Translations under genes and position numbers: made by a program
In this document: positions 1 through 10,758 of the stretch, one piece after another
Layout: each line of letters starts with the position of its first letter
Numbering within the stretch: the stretch's first letter is position 1
Notes under the pieces: generated by a model
What the model was told of the DNA's origin: nothing
What the model saw: the letters and a program-made list of their open reading frames with translations, nothing else
Databases searched by the model: none
Origin: Auxenochlorella pyrenoidosa
Taxonomy: Eukaryota; Chlorophyta; Trebouxiophyceae; Chlorellales; Chlorellaceae
Direction of reading: 5' to 3'
Assembly (NCBI GenBank): GCA_001430745.1
Contig: KQ482063.1
Coordinates: forward strand, 1,120,811-1,179,279
Length of the DNA stretch: 58,469 nt

Positions 1-238
1 GGGGGAGGGAGGGGGTATAGGGGAAAATGTGTGTGGGTGTGGGTGAGGGGGTGGGTACTCTGCGGGTGGATGAAAGGGAAGGCCCTTTGTAGGCATCACA
101 CGGCACGTGGCAGCACCCTGCCTGTGTTTGCAGATACGGCGGCCAGTGGGTGCAAAGCACGGTCGGCGCACCCGGCTAGCAGCACTTTCTAAGAGGGGCA
201 CAGCACTCGCCCCAATGCAGCAGCCCCCCTCCGCGCAC

Positions 239-2999
239 CCGCAGCCTGTGCAGGATGAGCTTGGACAGGGCATAGTAGACGATGCCAGCAATGAAGCCGA
301 TAAGCATGGCCGCCCAGGTCTGCACAAACGCACAGCCACCGGTGATGGCCACCAGCCCCGCCAGGGCGCCGTTGCCTGCAGTGAAGGCGGGGCGAGGGGC
401 AGGGGAGCGCTGCTGTAGGGGTGGAGTTTGGCAGCAATGATGGCCAGCCCGGCAGGTGCATGGGCAAACCCCTGAGGGTGTCAGCTGCTGGCGCCCAGCT
501 GCCGCTGGCGTGCCCTCAGTTGACAACACCACCTGGCAGCATGCACCCGGCAGCAGCGTGCCCACACGAAATGCGGGCTCAGGCCCCAGTGCGGCTGCGC
601 GTGCGGCACGCACCCGCGATGATGAGGTCCCACACCACCACCCCCAGGCTCAGGTACTGGTGCAGCATGGAGACCAGCAGCGTCGACACGGTGGCCGCCG
701 CCGCCGACATGGTGGTGTTGACCGCGATGGCTGCCGAGATGGAGGAGAAGCCCACCCAGTCGCCCAGGATGGCGGTGGTGCTGCCGGGGTTGAAGCCTGC
801 GGGGCGGGGGTGCAGGCGCAGAGCAGGGGCGGGGTTGCGCGCACAGAAGGGGGGTGGTCGGGAGCAGCGGCACGGCCAGCTTCCTGTACTGCTGGTTGCT
901 GCCGGAGAGCGCTGCCCCGGGCTGGTGCTTGCCAGCTGGGCAAAGCGCGGCAGCAGCGGCGGAGCTCAAGCGTGAGCAGGGCACACTGAGAGCCTGCGCC
1001 AAGGAGAGGGATGCACGCCGCGGCGCGGCCTGCCACCAGCCAGCCGCACCCGCCGCCGCGCCCCCACTCACCGTACCAGCCAAACCAGAGCAGGAAGACG
1101 CCCAGCAGGGTGAGCGACGCGTTGTGTCCGGGCATGTCCACGGGCGTGCCGGCGGCATCGAAGCGCCCGATGCGCGGGCCCAGCACCCGGGCGGCCACCA
1201 GGGAGGCAAAGCCGCCCACCTGCGGCAGCCGTGCTCGAGTGAGGGGGGTTGAGCGACCAGGCGGCGATCCCTCCAGGCAGCAGGGAGCTCCGCTCCGCAG
1301 CGCGCATGGGGATTCGCGCTGTGCAGCCCGGCGCGCTCAGGCGGGCACGCCCGCGTCCCTTGAGCGCAGCCCGCGGGCCCCCTGCCCACCACCCCCCTGC
1401 CCCCACCATGTGCACGGGGCCGTCCCCCGCGAAATCGTACACGCCCGAATTGAACAGGAGAACGTAGCCGTTGGAGGCGGTGGCGGCGGTGCGAGATGCC
1501 GACATCCAGCCCCAGGGGGACCACACCCTGCCAAAGAGGGAGGGGTGGGGGGTGGGGTGGGGTGGGGTGGGGGGCAGCATGATGCTGGCTGGGAGGTGGT
1601 GCCGGCGCAGCGCCTCGCATGGGTGCCCGCGGCCAATGCCCAGCTTCTGGGGGCCGCCCGAAGAGCATGCCCAGGGAGCGCGGCAGCCCGGCGCGCAGTC
1701 AGGCAGGCAGACAGGCGGGCAGCCGGGCGCGAAGGCAGGCAGGCAGACGGGCGGGCAGCCGGGTGCGCAGGCAGGCGCGCAGGCGGGCGGGCAGGCAGGC
1801 GGGGGCGCGCACCAGTGCGCCACCACTGGGTAGACGAAGGAGACGAGGATGAGGTTGTACGCCACGTAGCACTCAAACTTGCAGCGCTCCGCCACCGCCC
1901 CAGACACAATGGTGGCGCTGGTGGCGGCAAAGGTGAACTGCGAGCAGCAACGGTGTCGTGGTGCGTGTTCTGACTCAGCGGGCAGCCAGGGGGCCAGGCA
2001 TGCGGCGGCAGGGCGGCTGCTGGCGGCGCAGGCGTGCCGGCAAACCAGCGATTGTTGGCACCTGCAGCCTGCCTTGGCTCCACAGCCTCGTTCCCTAGCG
2101 GTGCGCACGCGTGCCCGCGGGCAAACTGGACGGGGCGCCACCTGCCTCGCCGCCCGCCTGCCAAGAAGTCCTGGCAGGTCTCGGCCACGCTGGCGGCGCG
2201 CAGCACGGGCAGCACACCCACCTGGAAGAACCAGATGGCGTAGCTGGTGCGGTCCAACGCCGCCTGGAAAAAGTATTTGTGCCCGATGAAGGGGCTGCCC
2301 GTCCAGGCGTAGCCCCCGCCCTCCGACTCGGGCAGCTCTGGCGGGTCGCCAAAGGCAAAGGCCCAGCCGGTGGCGTACCTGGGAGGCAGCCAGACGAGGT
2401 GGGGACCATGCAAGGGGGGGTGAAGGCGTTAGCAGGCGGCTATGCATGCACGGATGGCTCACAAGCAGCATGCTGGCGCTGGCGCTCCCGAATGCAGCAA
2501 CAGCGCCGGCATGGGAGGGCAGCTTGCCGTACGCTGCTCCGCGCCATACGAAATGCGCCATGTGGCAGCATGGGCTTTGCATGGTGCAGCGCCACGCGGC
2601 GGCATGCGCGCGGGCCGACCCACCATGCCAGGCAGCCGAAGCAGGCGTCCAGCAGGTTCAGCAGGATGATGTTCTTGGCATTCTTGGCGCGCACGCTGCC
2701 GGCCGAGAGCATTGCAAAGCCGGCTTGCATGAAGAACACGAGGTAACCGCTGAGGAGGGTGTAGCCTGCGCGGCCACAGGGCAGGCAAACGGCGGCACAT
2801 CAAACGCGCAGGCAGCCGCCGCCGGTGGCGGACAGGCGGCAGCAGCGATAAGGTGGCAGTGCACAATGCGGGCCCCAAACCCACCGGCGTTCACATCAGA
2901 AGCTCCGGGAGTTGTCCCGAGCGTCTGTGAGGCCAGCTGGGCCTCCAGGCTTGCCACCGTCGCATTGAGCTGGGCCACCTGGCTCTGCAGCGCCTCCAT
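239..2999 (-). CDS. AMT: ammonium transporter, AMT type (3' end outside window)
   Basis: Membrane channel for ammonium uptake (Amt/Mep/Rh family). The ATG at 2999 opens a short N-terminal helix, then the classic Amt signature [19 protein letters not shown] at about 2740-2680, followed by [13 protein letters not shown], the [15 protein letters not shown] block, the SPWGWM segment and GPVHMVG, which carries the first pore histidine. Next come [19 protein letters not shown] and the long helix exon that includes [13 protein letters not shown]. The last exon in the window ends at a GT donor at about 239 (SKLILHRLR), so the C-terminal cytoplasmic tail and second pore histidine region lie left of base 1. 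At least eight exons are joined by in-phase GT-AG introns, for example at 2885/2765. It is tandem with the pyridoxal kinase gene, with about 650 bp between them that should hold its promoter. Family assignment is secure; AMT1 versus AMT2 subtype is not decided. Confidence 0.93.
1695..1806. repeat. GGCAGGCR-type minisatellite in an AMT intron
   Basis: G-rich tandem units such as aggcaggcagac and cgggcagccggg repeat degenerately. They lie in the intron between the VAHW and WVWSPWGWM exons of the AMT gene. No coding role is visible. Confidence 0.7.
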
Positions 3000-3646
3000 T
3001 CTGGATTTGTTGGCGTGTTCTCAGATGCAAAAATCGGCTCCTTCTTTGTGCAAAGACGGGAGAGCGAAAACCCGGCCCTCCGCAGTTTGCTGCGCCAGAG
3101 GGGTGCCGAACAGCAAGCGGCCGATCCCCTGTGCACAGATGTTAGCCGACCAATCAGCGGGACCTAGACCGGCTCATGCATGAGCGGGGTCCAGCCATGT
3201 GGGAGCCCCATGTGGGGCTGCCTTGCTGATGAGTGCTGCTTCGTAGATCACGGTCTTACTTCGGGAAGGTAAAGCCGTCTCGTCCTCAGAAAGTGCGCCG
3301 TACATGGTCCAAAGGCATGAAACCCACAGCAGGTCCCTGCCCGCCCCTCAGCGGCACCCTGGGCACGGCTGTACTTGCTGCCTACGCTGGAGTGGCATGC
3401 TTGTCCAGCATATGGCCTGCAACTCCTGAGCTGTGCAGATGCTCATCGACATCTCCTGGATTCTTTCCAAGATTAAGGTCCATGACATCAGCAGGGGCTG
3501 CGGGCAACTGCGCTGGCTCGCTCATGCATGCTGCTGCTGTTGTAACAAACAATATGGGAACAGACAGCCAAGCCGGTCCTTGTCAAGCCCTCGGGCACCG
3601 TGATGCCAGTTGCTAGCTTTTTATCCTACTGCGCCATCCCTGCACC
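3000..3646. other. intergenic: AMT 5' flank and pyridoxal kinase 3' flank
   Basis: No gene is recognised here. The sequence is less GC-biased than the neighbouring exons. It should contain the promoter and 5' UTR of the ammonium transporter (near 3000) and the 3' UTR of the pyridoxal kinase (near 3646). A small perfect inverted repeat, agcccc-atgt-ggggct, lies near 3206-3221; nothing indicates a function. Confidence 0.6.
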
Positions 3647-5988
3647 CTATGCCGGCCCTACCGGCTCTGCCGCAAACAGCCGTGGCGGCGCCGCCAGCGC
3701 GGCCTGGTTCTGCACCAGCCGCAGCTCCCGCGCAGCGCTCACCACGGCGGTGCGCTCTGTGGCGGCCGCTGCGTCGCCGCAGGCCGCCACCGTGTCACGC
3801 AGCACCGCCTGCAGGCCGCCCACTGCCGCCTCCAGGGCAGACTTGAGGTCCCCCGGGTGCCGGTGCATCCAGCCCAGCAGCAGCGCTGTGAACAGGTCAC
3901 CTGCAGGAGCGCGTGGGGCAGCGGTCGCGCACAGTGCCCCACTGCCCGGCAGTACTTGCATGGTACGCGCAATCACCTTGTTTGCCAGCCTGCCAGGGTG
4001 TCCGCACGCTGCATGCCCATGCACGCACGCTCCCAGCTCCGCACGCGGCAGCCTGCCATCAACCTGCTCCTGCCAAGAGTCCCAAACTCGGCGCGCCCTC
4101 ACCAGTGCCCGTGAAGTATGCATGCACCCGCGGCAGCCGCATGCGCAGCTGCTGCGGGGCGCCGCCCGCTTGCGGCAGCGTGGTGCTGGCCAGCAGGGTG
4201 ACGTGGTCCTCCCAGCCGGGCAGGGCAGAGCTGGTGATGACCTGGGGGTGGGGGGGAGGTGGGTGGGGTGGGGTGAGGGGCAGGGATGGCAACCAGGTTG
4301 GCAAGGGCCAGAGGGCGGGCCGTCGGCGCCAGGCGGGATGAGAGCAGGCAGGCAGGCGAGAGGCAATGCCGCCCTGTGTGCCATGGCAGGTATGCAGTGC
4401 ACCACAGCTGTGAGGATTCACTCGCAGCTCCGTGAACGCTCACAAGCGACTCAAGTTTGCATGCGACAGCGCCACGTGAAAGCAGGCACGGCAAGTTTGG
4501 CGCGCTGCCACCCCAGCAGTCCTCACCACGGTGTGCGGCCCGCGCGCGTGCAGCGCCGCGCACGCTGCCAGTGCGTCGGCCTCGCTGCCTATGCGCTGCC
4601 CGGTCAGCTGCTCCGCCTCAAACTGGTTGGGGGTGAGGACGGAGGCCAGCGGGACGAGCAGGTCCTGGAAGGCAGGAGGCATCTCGGGCCTGACGTATAG
4701 CCGGCCATCGTCTCCCATCACGGGGTCGCACACTGCGCCGGCGCGGCAGGCAGGGGGCCAGGCGCAGGCAGGTCAAGGAAAGGCGCAGGCGGGTTGTGGG
4801 CAGGCAGGGGCGGGTCGGTAGCAGGCAGGGACAGCAGGCAACGGCGGGTCGAGGCAGGCAGGGGAGGGCGTGCCAGTGGGAGCAGGAACGGGCGCGTGGG
4901 AGCCGGTGCTACCCGCAGGCACGGGCCCAGCCGTCTTCCCCTGGAATGTTGAAGCCGCACAGCACATGTGCTCCATGCACTGCCCACCGTGTAGCACGCT
5001 AACAACGAACACGGGCATGGGCTTGAGCATGCTGTCCTTTTCAAAGCCCCGCAGCACAGCCACTTGGTAGAACAGCTTGAGGCGAGCAGGATGTCCTGCC
5101 AGTACTGGCGCTCACCATACACAAGATCTGGTTGATACTGCCGCAGCTTCTCAGCCACTTTCACAATCGTCTGCAACACCGACAGGGAGCCGATGTAGCC
5201 TGCAGGCAGCGTCGCAGCTGGGAGCATGCATGCGTGAGTCGAGGGGGTTTGCAGTCTGAATGGAGATGTTGGGCGCAGGGAGGCACACGTACCCACACGC
5301 GATATGCAGCGCGCCTAGGCTTGGCGTCGCATGGCACTGCACCCACCCAGCCCACTTCAAACGCTGCCCCACCGGCCCGCCCCACCCGTCAGGAGGTGGG
5401 TGTACTGCCCGCACAGCCCGTTGGCCTCGAGCCCCTCGACCAGCTGCCACAGCTGCTCGCCATCCATGATCTCACCCCTCCAGGTTGGGAAGCCCGTGTG
5501 GTTGCTGAACTGCGCATGGGGCCAGAACATGCGCCGCGACAGGGCTGGGATCAGTTGCAACCAGATGCGAACGAAAATGACATTCTCCACCAGACAAAAA
5601 TGCACAAAGGCAAGACGGCAGAGGGGATGGCGGGCATGCCTGTCTTCATGCGCACGCACGCTGCACCGGCAGCATACCGCAAATTGCCCCAGCCTACCTG
5701 CACGCTGTTGACCGGGTCGACATCAAAACCCAGCAGCTGCAAAGGGAAAACGGCGCACTGCAGGCAGCCGGGGGCAAGGGGCGTGAGCCAGGCGTGAAGA
5801 CCATGGCAGGATGGAGGGAGAGCATTGTGAGAAAATGTAAAACCCGCAAGTCAATCTTGCCTGACCCGCGCTTTGCTCACCTTGTTTCCCACATAGCCAG
5901 AGACAACGTGCGACTGGATGCTCAGCACACGGGGCGGAATGCCAGCAGGCCGGTCCAGTGCTGCCGCCGCAGCGTCTGCTGCTGCCAT
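3647..5988 (-). CDS. PDXK: pyridoxal kinase
   Basis: Phosphorylates pyridoxal, pyridoxine and pyridoxamine in the vitamin B6 salvage pathway (ribokinase-like PfkB fold). Visible blocks in order: PPRVLSIQSHVVSGYVGNK (N-terminal substrate loop), LLGFDVDPVNSVQ, FSNHTGFPTWRGEIMDG, GYIGSLSVLQTIVKVAEKLR, VCDPVMGDDGRLYVRPEM, LTPNQFEAEQLTG and the catalytic GTGDLFTALLLGWMHRHPG with the conserved GxGD aspartate. The stop is at 3647. The ATG at 5988 gives a 15-residue lead before the kinase core. An in-frame upstream ATG at 6174 would add about 62 residues that could be an organelle presequence, so the start is uncertain. About seven exons. The introns near 4740-4900 are filled with degenerate GGCAGG units. 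Head-to-head with HSP20 copy A. Confidence 0.95.
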
Positions 5989-6886
5989 CAGGCGAGGGCG
6001 TCTCGGGCGCGGCCTGCTTTGCGGGATCGCAGTGTTTGAGGTACCGCCGGTGTTTCGAGAGGCCGAAGCGCAGGCTGCGAGCTGCCCTGACATATGTTGC
6101 CCGAAGAGGGCTGCCACCAGCTCTTTCTGAAGATGGACACGGTGCAAACAGGATCGCAAATGTTCTGCAAGCACAATACGCAGCGTCTAGCGGGCAATGG
6201 GCCACGCCCTCGCGCTAGCGCCTGCTGCCGCTTCCACGTCGGCGCTGCGAAAACTAGCCAATTCAGCTGGCGGATTTGGCACTGAAATGCCAGCTGACCT
6301 GACGTCCCATGATCATTACAGTTGAAACTTTTGTCCCTCATTGTACACTGCCGCTCCACTGCCTGCGCGAGGGTGTGGCCTCGAAAAGCACTCCCAGCAC
6401 TGAAGCTGAGTGACGCTCACATTTTTGGTGTGCAATTGGAACTTTGACTGCAGCGGTGCCACGCCACTGCAGTGGGACCATCCGAAAACCTTACAAGATT
6501 TCCAGACAAAAAACTATTCCCAATTGGCAGCGCCTGCAAGCACTCTGATGCATTCCAGGCACGTGCAACTTTTGAGACCTCGCTGCTGGCAGCCAAAAGG
6601 GCCGCGATGGCAGCAGTTCGAGATTCAACAGAGAAATGGCAATGGATCACCAGGTCTGGAAGCCCGTGCCGGGCCGCCCCTGGAGTGTGCTGGAACGGCC
6701 CGGAGCGCCACGCTGCAGGCGCTGCGGTGGCCCTGCTGGCGTCGGCAGCGTCAGGCTCAAAGCCAGACCCTGCACTCCCATACCCATTCTGCCTCGATCT
6801 CACTCTACCTACAAGCCCTGCCAGGCACCCCACACGCCTCCCTGCCCGCCTGTACACAGCCGCAAACACCCGCAGCCACCACCGCC
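5989..6886. promoter_or_regulatory. divergent intergenic region, pyridoxal kinase / HSP20-A
   Basis: The region lies between two divergent genes, so it should carry both promoters. The part between about 6280 and 6640 is AT-richer than its surroundings. From about 6650 it is the left end of the HSP20 duplication, also present upstream of copy B. I looked for heat-shock elements (alternating GAA/TTC) and saw only a weak partial match around 6490-6510 (ATTTCCAGAC), which is not convincing. Confidence 0.45.
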
Positions 6887-8400
6887 ATGGCCCTGTCCTT
6901 CCCCCGCACCGGTGGCCTGTTCACCGACGACTTCTTCTCTCCCTTCTTCGGCCCCATGGGCTTCCCGGATGTGACCCGCGAGTTCAGCCGCGCGCTGGCA
7001 CCTTCTGAGGGCGGCCAGCAGCAGCTGGCGCTGGCCACTCGCGGCATGCCTGTGGATGTGGTTAGTGGGCTCGGGGGCGCGATCTCAAGCGCGGGCGGAC
7101 GTGTCGGAATCGGGTGGGGGGGGTGGCGCCGGCGCCCTCCGGGCCGCTTCAGCTGCTTCCGGCGCCGCTGTGCTGCTGCTAGCAGTGTGGCTGGGCGGAA
7201 CCTCTGGTCATGTGTTTGATTTGTTGCAACGTGTCCCTGCAGCCCGCTTCTGCTACTGGCCCAAGGCCTCCGCTGCCGCCACCATCTGACCATGGGTGGT
7301 GCTGCCCCTGGCTGCCTGCAGGTTGAGAGGGACGATGCCTTTGAGGTGAAGGCAGACATCCCCGGGGTGAAGAAGGAGGACATCAAGGTCACAGGCAAGT
7401 GAGGGCGTGGTTCTGGGAGGGGAAGGAGGAAGCCTGCAGCAGGCCGGTCCCTGGCCACATGCACCGCCCCTGCCTTCCAGCAGCCTGGCCAAGGGAGCCT
7501 CTAGCGTGGGATTGAACGCGCCTGCACGTCTGTTGCCCCCTCCCCTGCTGCAGTTGACAAGGACGTGCTGCGCATCAACGTGGAGACCAGCCAGGAGCAG
7601 AGGGAGGAGAAGGAGGAGGAGGGGCGCAAGTGGCACCGGTGGGTGGCTGGGGGAGGGCCGGCGAGGGGGGCAGGCAGGCGGTGCGGACAGGGGTAGTGGC
7701 AGCGTGTGTGCCTGGCAGGCACATGCTTAGCCTGCTGGCCGTGACGGCTCACTGATCAATCGTCATGAAGATCACCTCCTGCACAAGTCAACAACATCCT
7801 TGCACTGCAAACCCACCCCCGCGTGCTGCAGCTATGAGCGGTCGTCCCAGTTTGTGGGGCGCGCGCTGCGCATGCCCGAGGGCGCCAACATGGATGCCAT
7901 CCGCGCCCGCTACGAGAATGGCGTGCTGACGCTGGATGGTGAGGAGGGGCCGGGGAGGGTGTAGGGTCCAGGAGACCTGGTGTGGACAGCCTGGCACGGG
8001 GGGGTTGCAGCAGCTGTGTGCTGCCCGGGCAGGAGGCCGCGGTGCTCCCATGTGCCCTGCTGACAAGCGTCTCCCTTGCGCCCTGCCCCCCCATCTGCAG
8101 TGCCCAAGAGGGAGGCGAAGAAGGAGGAGGCCAAGCGCATCACTGTGGCTTGAGCCTGAGGGCCGCCTGAGCAGCATCCCCACCGCGTTTTCAGTTGTGA
8201 CACGCTTGTAGCGCTTCAGAGCACTTTCATTATGGGCTCAACCCTCCAGCAGCCACCGCCCTCCCTCCTTGAACCACCCAGGAACGAACCCTCCCTCCCA
8301 AACGCATGCCTGCCAACGTTGAGTGCAAGCCGTCTGCTGAGCGCCCTCCTGGCGCAGTTTTGCCTCATCATTAACCATCCTTCCATGCCACAGTTGTTCA
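6650..8400 (+). repeat. inverted HSP20 duplication, arm A
   Basis: This segment matches, in reverse orientation, 20940-22690. The match covers about 240 bp upstream of the ATG, all exons, all introns and about 240 bp of 3' flank. Intron sequences are nearly as similar as the exons; for example, the intron after the DVLRINVE exon and the one preceding YERSSQFV are readily alignable. This points to a recent segmental duplication or ongoing gene conversion. No terminal repeats or target-site duplications of a mobile element were seen at the edges. Confidence 0.85.
6887..8153 (+). CDS. HSP20: small heat-shock protein HSP20, copy A
   Basis: ATP-independent holdase chaperone of the alpha-crystallin/HSP20 family, probably cytosolic since no presequence is visible. 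Starts MALSFPRTGGLFTDDFF; a variable N-terminal arm of about 58 residues precedes the alpha-crystallin domain. That domain runs from AFEVKADIPGVKKEDIKV (exon 2) through DVLRINVETSQEQ and SSQFVGRALRMPEGANMDAI to YENGVLTLDVPK. The tail PKREAKKEEAKRITVA contains the C-terminal I-x-V oligomerisation motif (ITV), next to the stop at 8151-8153. There are five exons with GT-AG introns, an unusually intron-rich HSP20. Total about 160 residues, normal for class I HSP20. An inverted near-identical copy lies at 21195-22458. Confidence 0.95.
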
Positions 8401-8489
8401 CCCAGCCTGTCTTCAAGGGTGCCGCTTCATGAAGGCAGGAGCGATCCCGCCAGGAACGCCTCTATGCATGAAAAGCCTCCAGATCTCAC

Positions 8490-8494
8490 TGTAA
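8490..8494 (+). promoter_or_regulatory. candidate TGTAA poly(A) signal of HSP20-A
   Basis: TGTAA is the usual green-algal polyadenylation signal. It occurs about 337 nt after the HSP20-A stop. Copy B has the same motif at a similar distance (about 340 nt) from its stop. Confidence 0.4.
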
Positions 8495-8961
8495 GCCAAT
8501 TTTGAAGTTTCAGAGACTGAGTTAGTGGAGAATGTGGCATGTCACATGCAAATCGGACCCATGTCTATTGGTTCTTTGCTGGGGAACATGGCCGGCAGCC
8601 AGTGCCTCCCGGCGCCCCCTGGTGACATGGTGGCAGAGGTGCGAGTAAGGCCCACGGGGCGCGCTGGACGTTTCGTAATTATCATAGCCAGTTGAAAGGG
8701 CATGTAGCAGGCCACAGCAAGCCCAACGCCGACACCACCCGGCTGACCTGGCCTCCGCAAAAAGTTCCTACCACAGGCAACAACGTTGGCAGCGCATTGG
8801 CAGCCGAATCTTCGCGCTTTCGCAGCCTTGGCGTCAGCTGCTTGGCTGCTGCAAGCGGGAAGGGTAGAAGCGAGCAAAGCCGCAAGTTTGTGCCTTCCGC
8901 CAAACGTCTAGCGAGCGCTGTTCCACCCTCCCTGGCGGGTCGACGAACTGCTCAGATCAGT

Positions 8962-10683
8962 ATGCAGCTACGGCAGGCGGCCGGCAGGCCACTGCCGCTG
9001 GCCGCCACAAGCGGTAGCAGCTGCGGCCGCCTGTTCGGCACCCGTCGGCCTTCAGGACGGCCCCTGGCGTTGGCTGTGAAGGCTGCCACTGGCGGCGACA
9101 GCAACGAAAGCCGTCCGCAAGGCCACAGCCAGGCTGCCCGTCGCCAGCCAGCGGTGGGTGTTGCTGGCTGCTGCCTGAGCAGCATTTGGCTGCATCTGAC
9201 CTCTCCATGCGCTTGCAGCATGCAAGCAGGCAATGCGCGTTTGAGCAGATGTGCCAGCCATGCGGCCTTTCCACCACACTCGTACCCTGCTGTGCCGCCG
9301 CTACCGCAACCCCGCAGGGCAAGACGCAGGCAGCAGCCGCCGCGGCCCCTGTGGACACGGTGGATGACCTCATGCTCAAGCTGGCAGCCCTGGGCTCTGC
9401 AGCACTCGGAGCTGACCCGGAGTCGGCCGCAGCCGCGCTGGCGGGCGGCGCGGGGGCGAGCGGGCGGGAGAAGCAGCCGCGGCGCATGAAGCTGCTGCGC
9501 CAGCAGGTCGCGGCGCTGCAGGAGAAGCAGCAGCAGCTGGAGGAGGAGATGGACATCAAGGAGCAGGTGCGCGGCAGGCGCCCTGGGTGCGTGCTCGCCG
9601 GGCTCCCTCCTGAGCCCTGGCCAGGGTGTCATCAAACCTGGGTGACCGTGCAGTGAGTCAGGCGGGGCGTCCGGACTGTTCATTGAGGGCAGCACACATC
9701 CCCTCGCTCCGCCGTCACATCTCCAGGCCAGAACTGTTGTCTGCCACGCTGGTAAGTGGCCCCTGCCCCACAATTCGTGCCCAAATCACACCCTCCCAAC
9801 CCCCTGTGGTTGCGCAGGAGTTCCGCGATGTGCGTGCGCAGCTGGCGCAGCAGGCAGCCGCGGCCCAGCAGCTGACGGCGGCCAAGGAGGCGGCCGAGAC
9901 GGCGGCGCAGCGCATGAAGGCAGAGCTGGCGGCGATGCAGGAGCAGGCTGCGCAGGTGCAGGAGCAGGCTGCGCGGTACCAGCAGCAGGAGCGGGAGATT
10001 GAGGCGTACAAGGAGCAGTTGAAGCAGGTGGGTTGGACAGGAGGCGGGGGTGCTGGTGGGAGGGGAGGGGAGGGCGCCTGCAGGTGGCTGGGTCTGCCAG
10101 TCAAGGAGACTCGCCGAGAAGGCAGAGCAAGCTGTAGTGGCAGTGCCTGTCGCCGTTTGAACGCGCCTCGATCCAACTCGGCTTTGCATCCCCGCACCCT
10201 GCAGGCGTGGGATGAGCTGCAGCACGAGCGGCAGCATCGCGATGAGCTCAAGGCCGAGGCGAGTCATGCCGCCGCGTGCTGGCAAACCCGATGGCCCATC
10301 TGCATGGCTTTTGCAGCTGCCGCCTGCGCACGCCATGCATGCATGCCTGCGGGGCCCGCCGTGGCACATGCCGCCCCCAGCCCCACAGCAAGGGATGCTC
10401 ACTCTGCCCCGGCCTTCCCTGCTGTTGCGCCCTCACGCCTGTCGCTGTATTGCAGATTGTGAATGCCGAGAAGGCGGCGTCGGCTGCCCGGCAGCTGGCC
10501 AGCGAGGTGAAGGACCTGCAGGCCACCGTGACCGCTGCCCTCAAGCGCAAGCAGGCCGAGGGGCAGGCGCTGCAGGAGCAGCTGACCAGGTCGGTGGTGG
10601 AGCGGGCGCGGCTGGAGGAGGCGCTGCAGGAGGCGGAGGAACAGGTGTGTGTGTGTGGGCGGGTGCTGGCTGCTCCTGAGACG

Positions 10684-10758
<75 letters not shown>

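Noticed and set aside
481..1668. Long open frames in other registers across the AMT gene, and similar long frames throughout GC-rich regions
   Set aside because: High GC makes stops rare in several frames. Only the frames reproducing AMT blocks with proper splice sites are supported.
6480..6510. Heat-shock element upstream of HSP20-A
   Set aside because: Only one partial TTCnnGA match, not the required alternating GAA/TTC array.
10683..10757. CRISPR-like or satellite array
   Set aside because: Units are a 4-bp microsatellite without spacers; the organism is a eukaryote.
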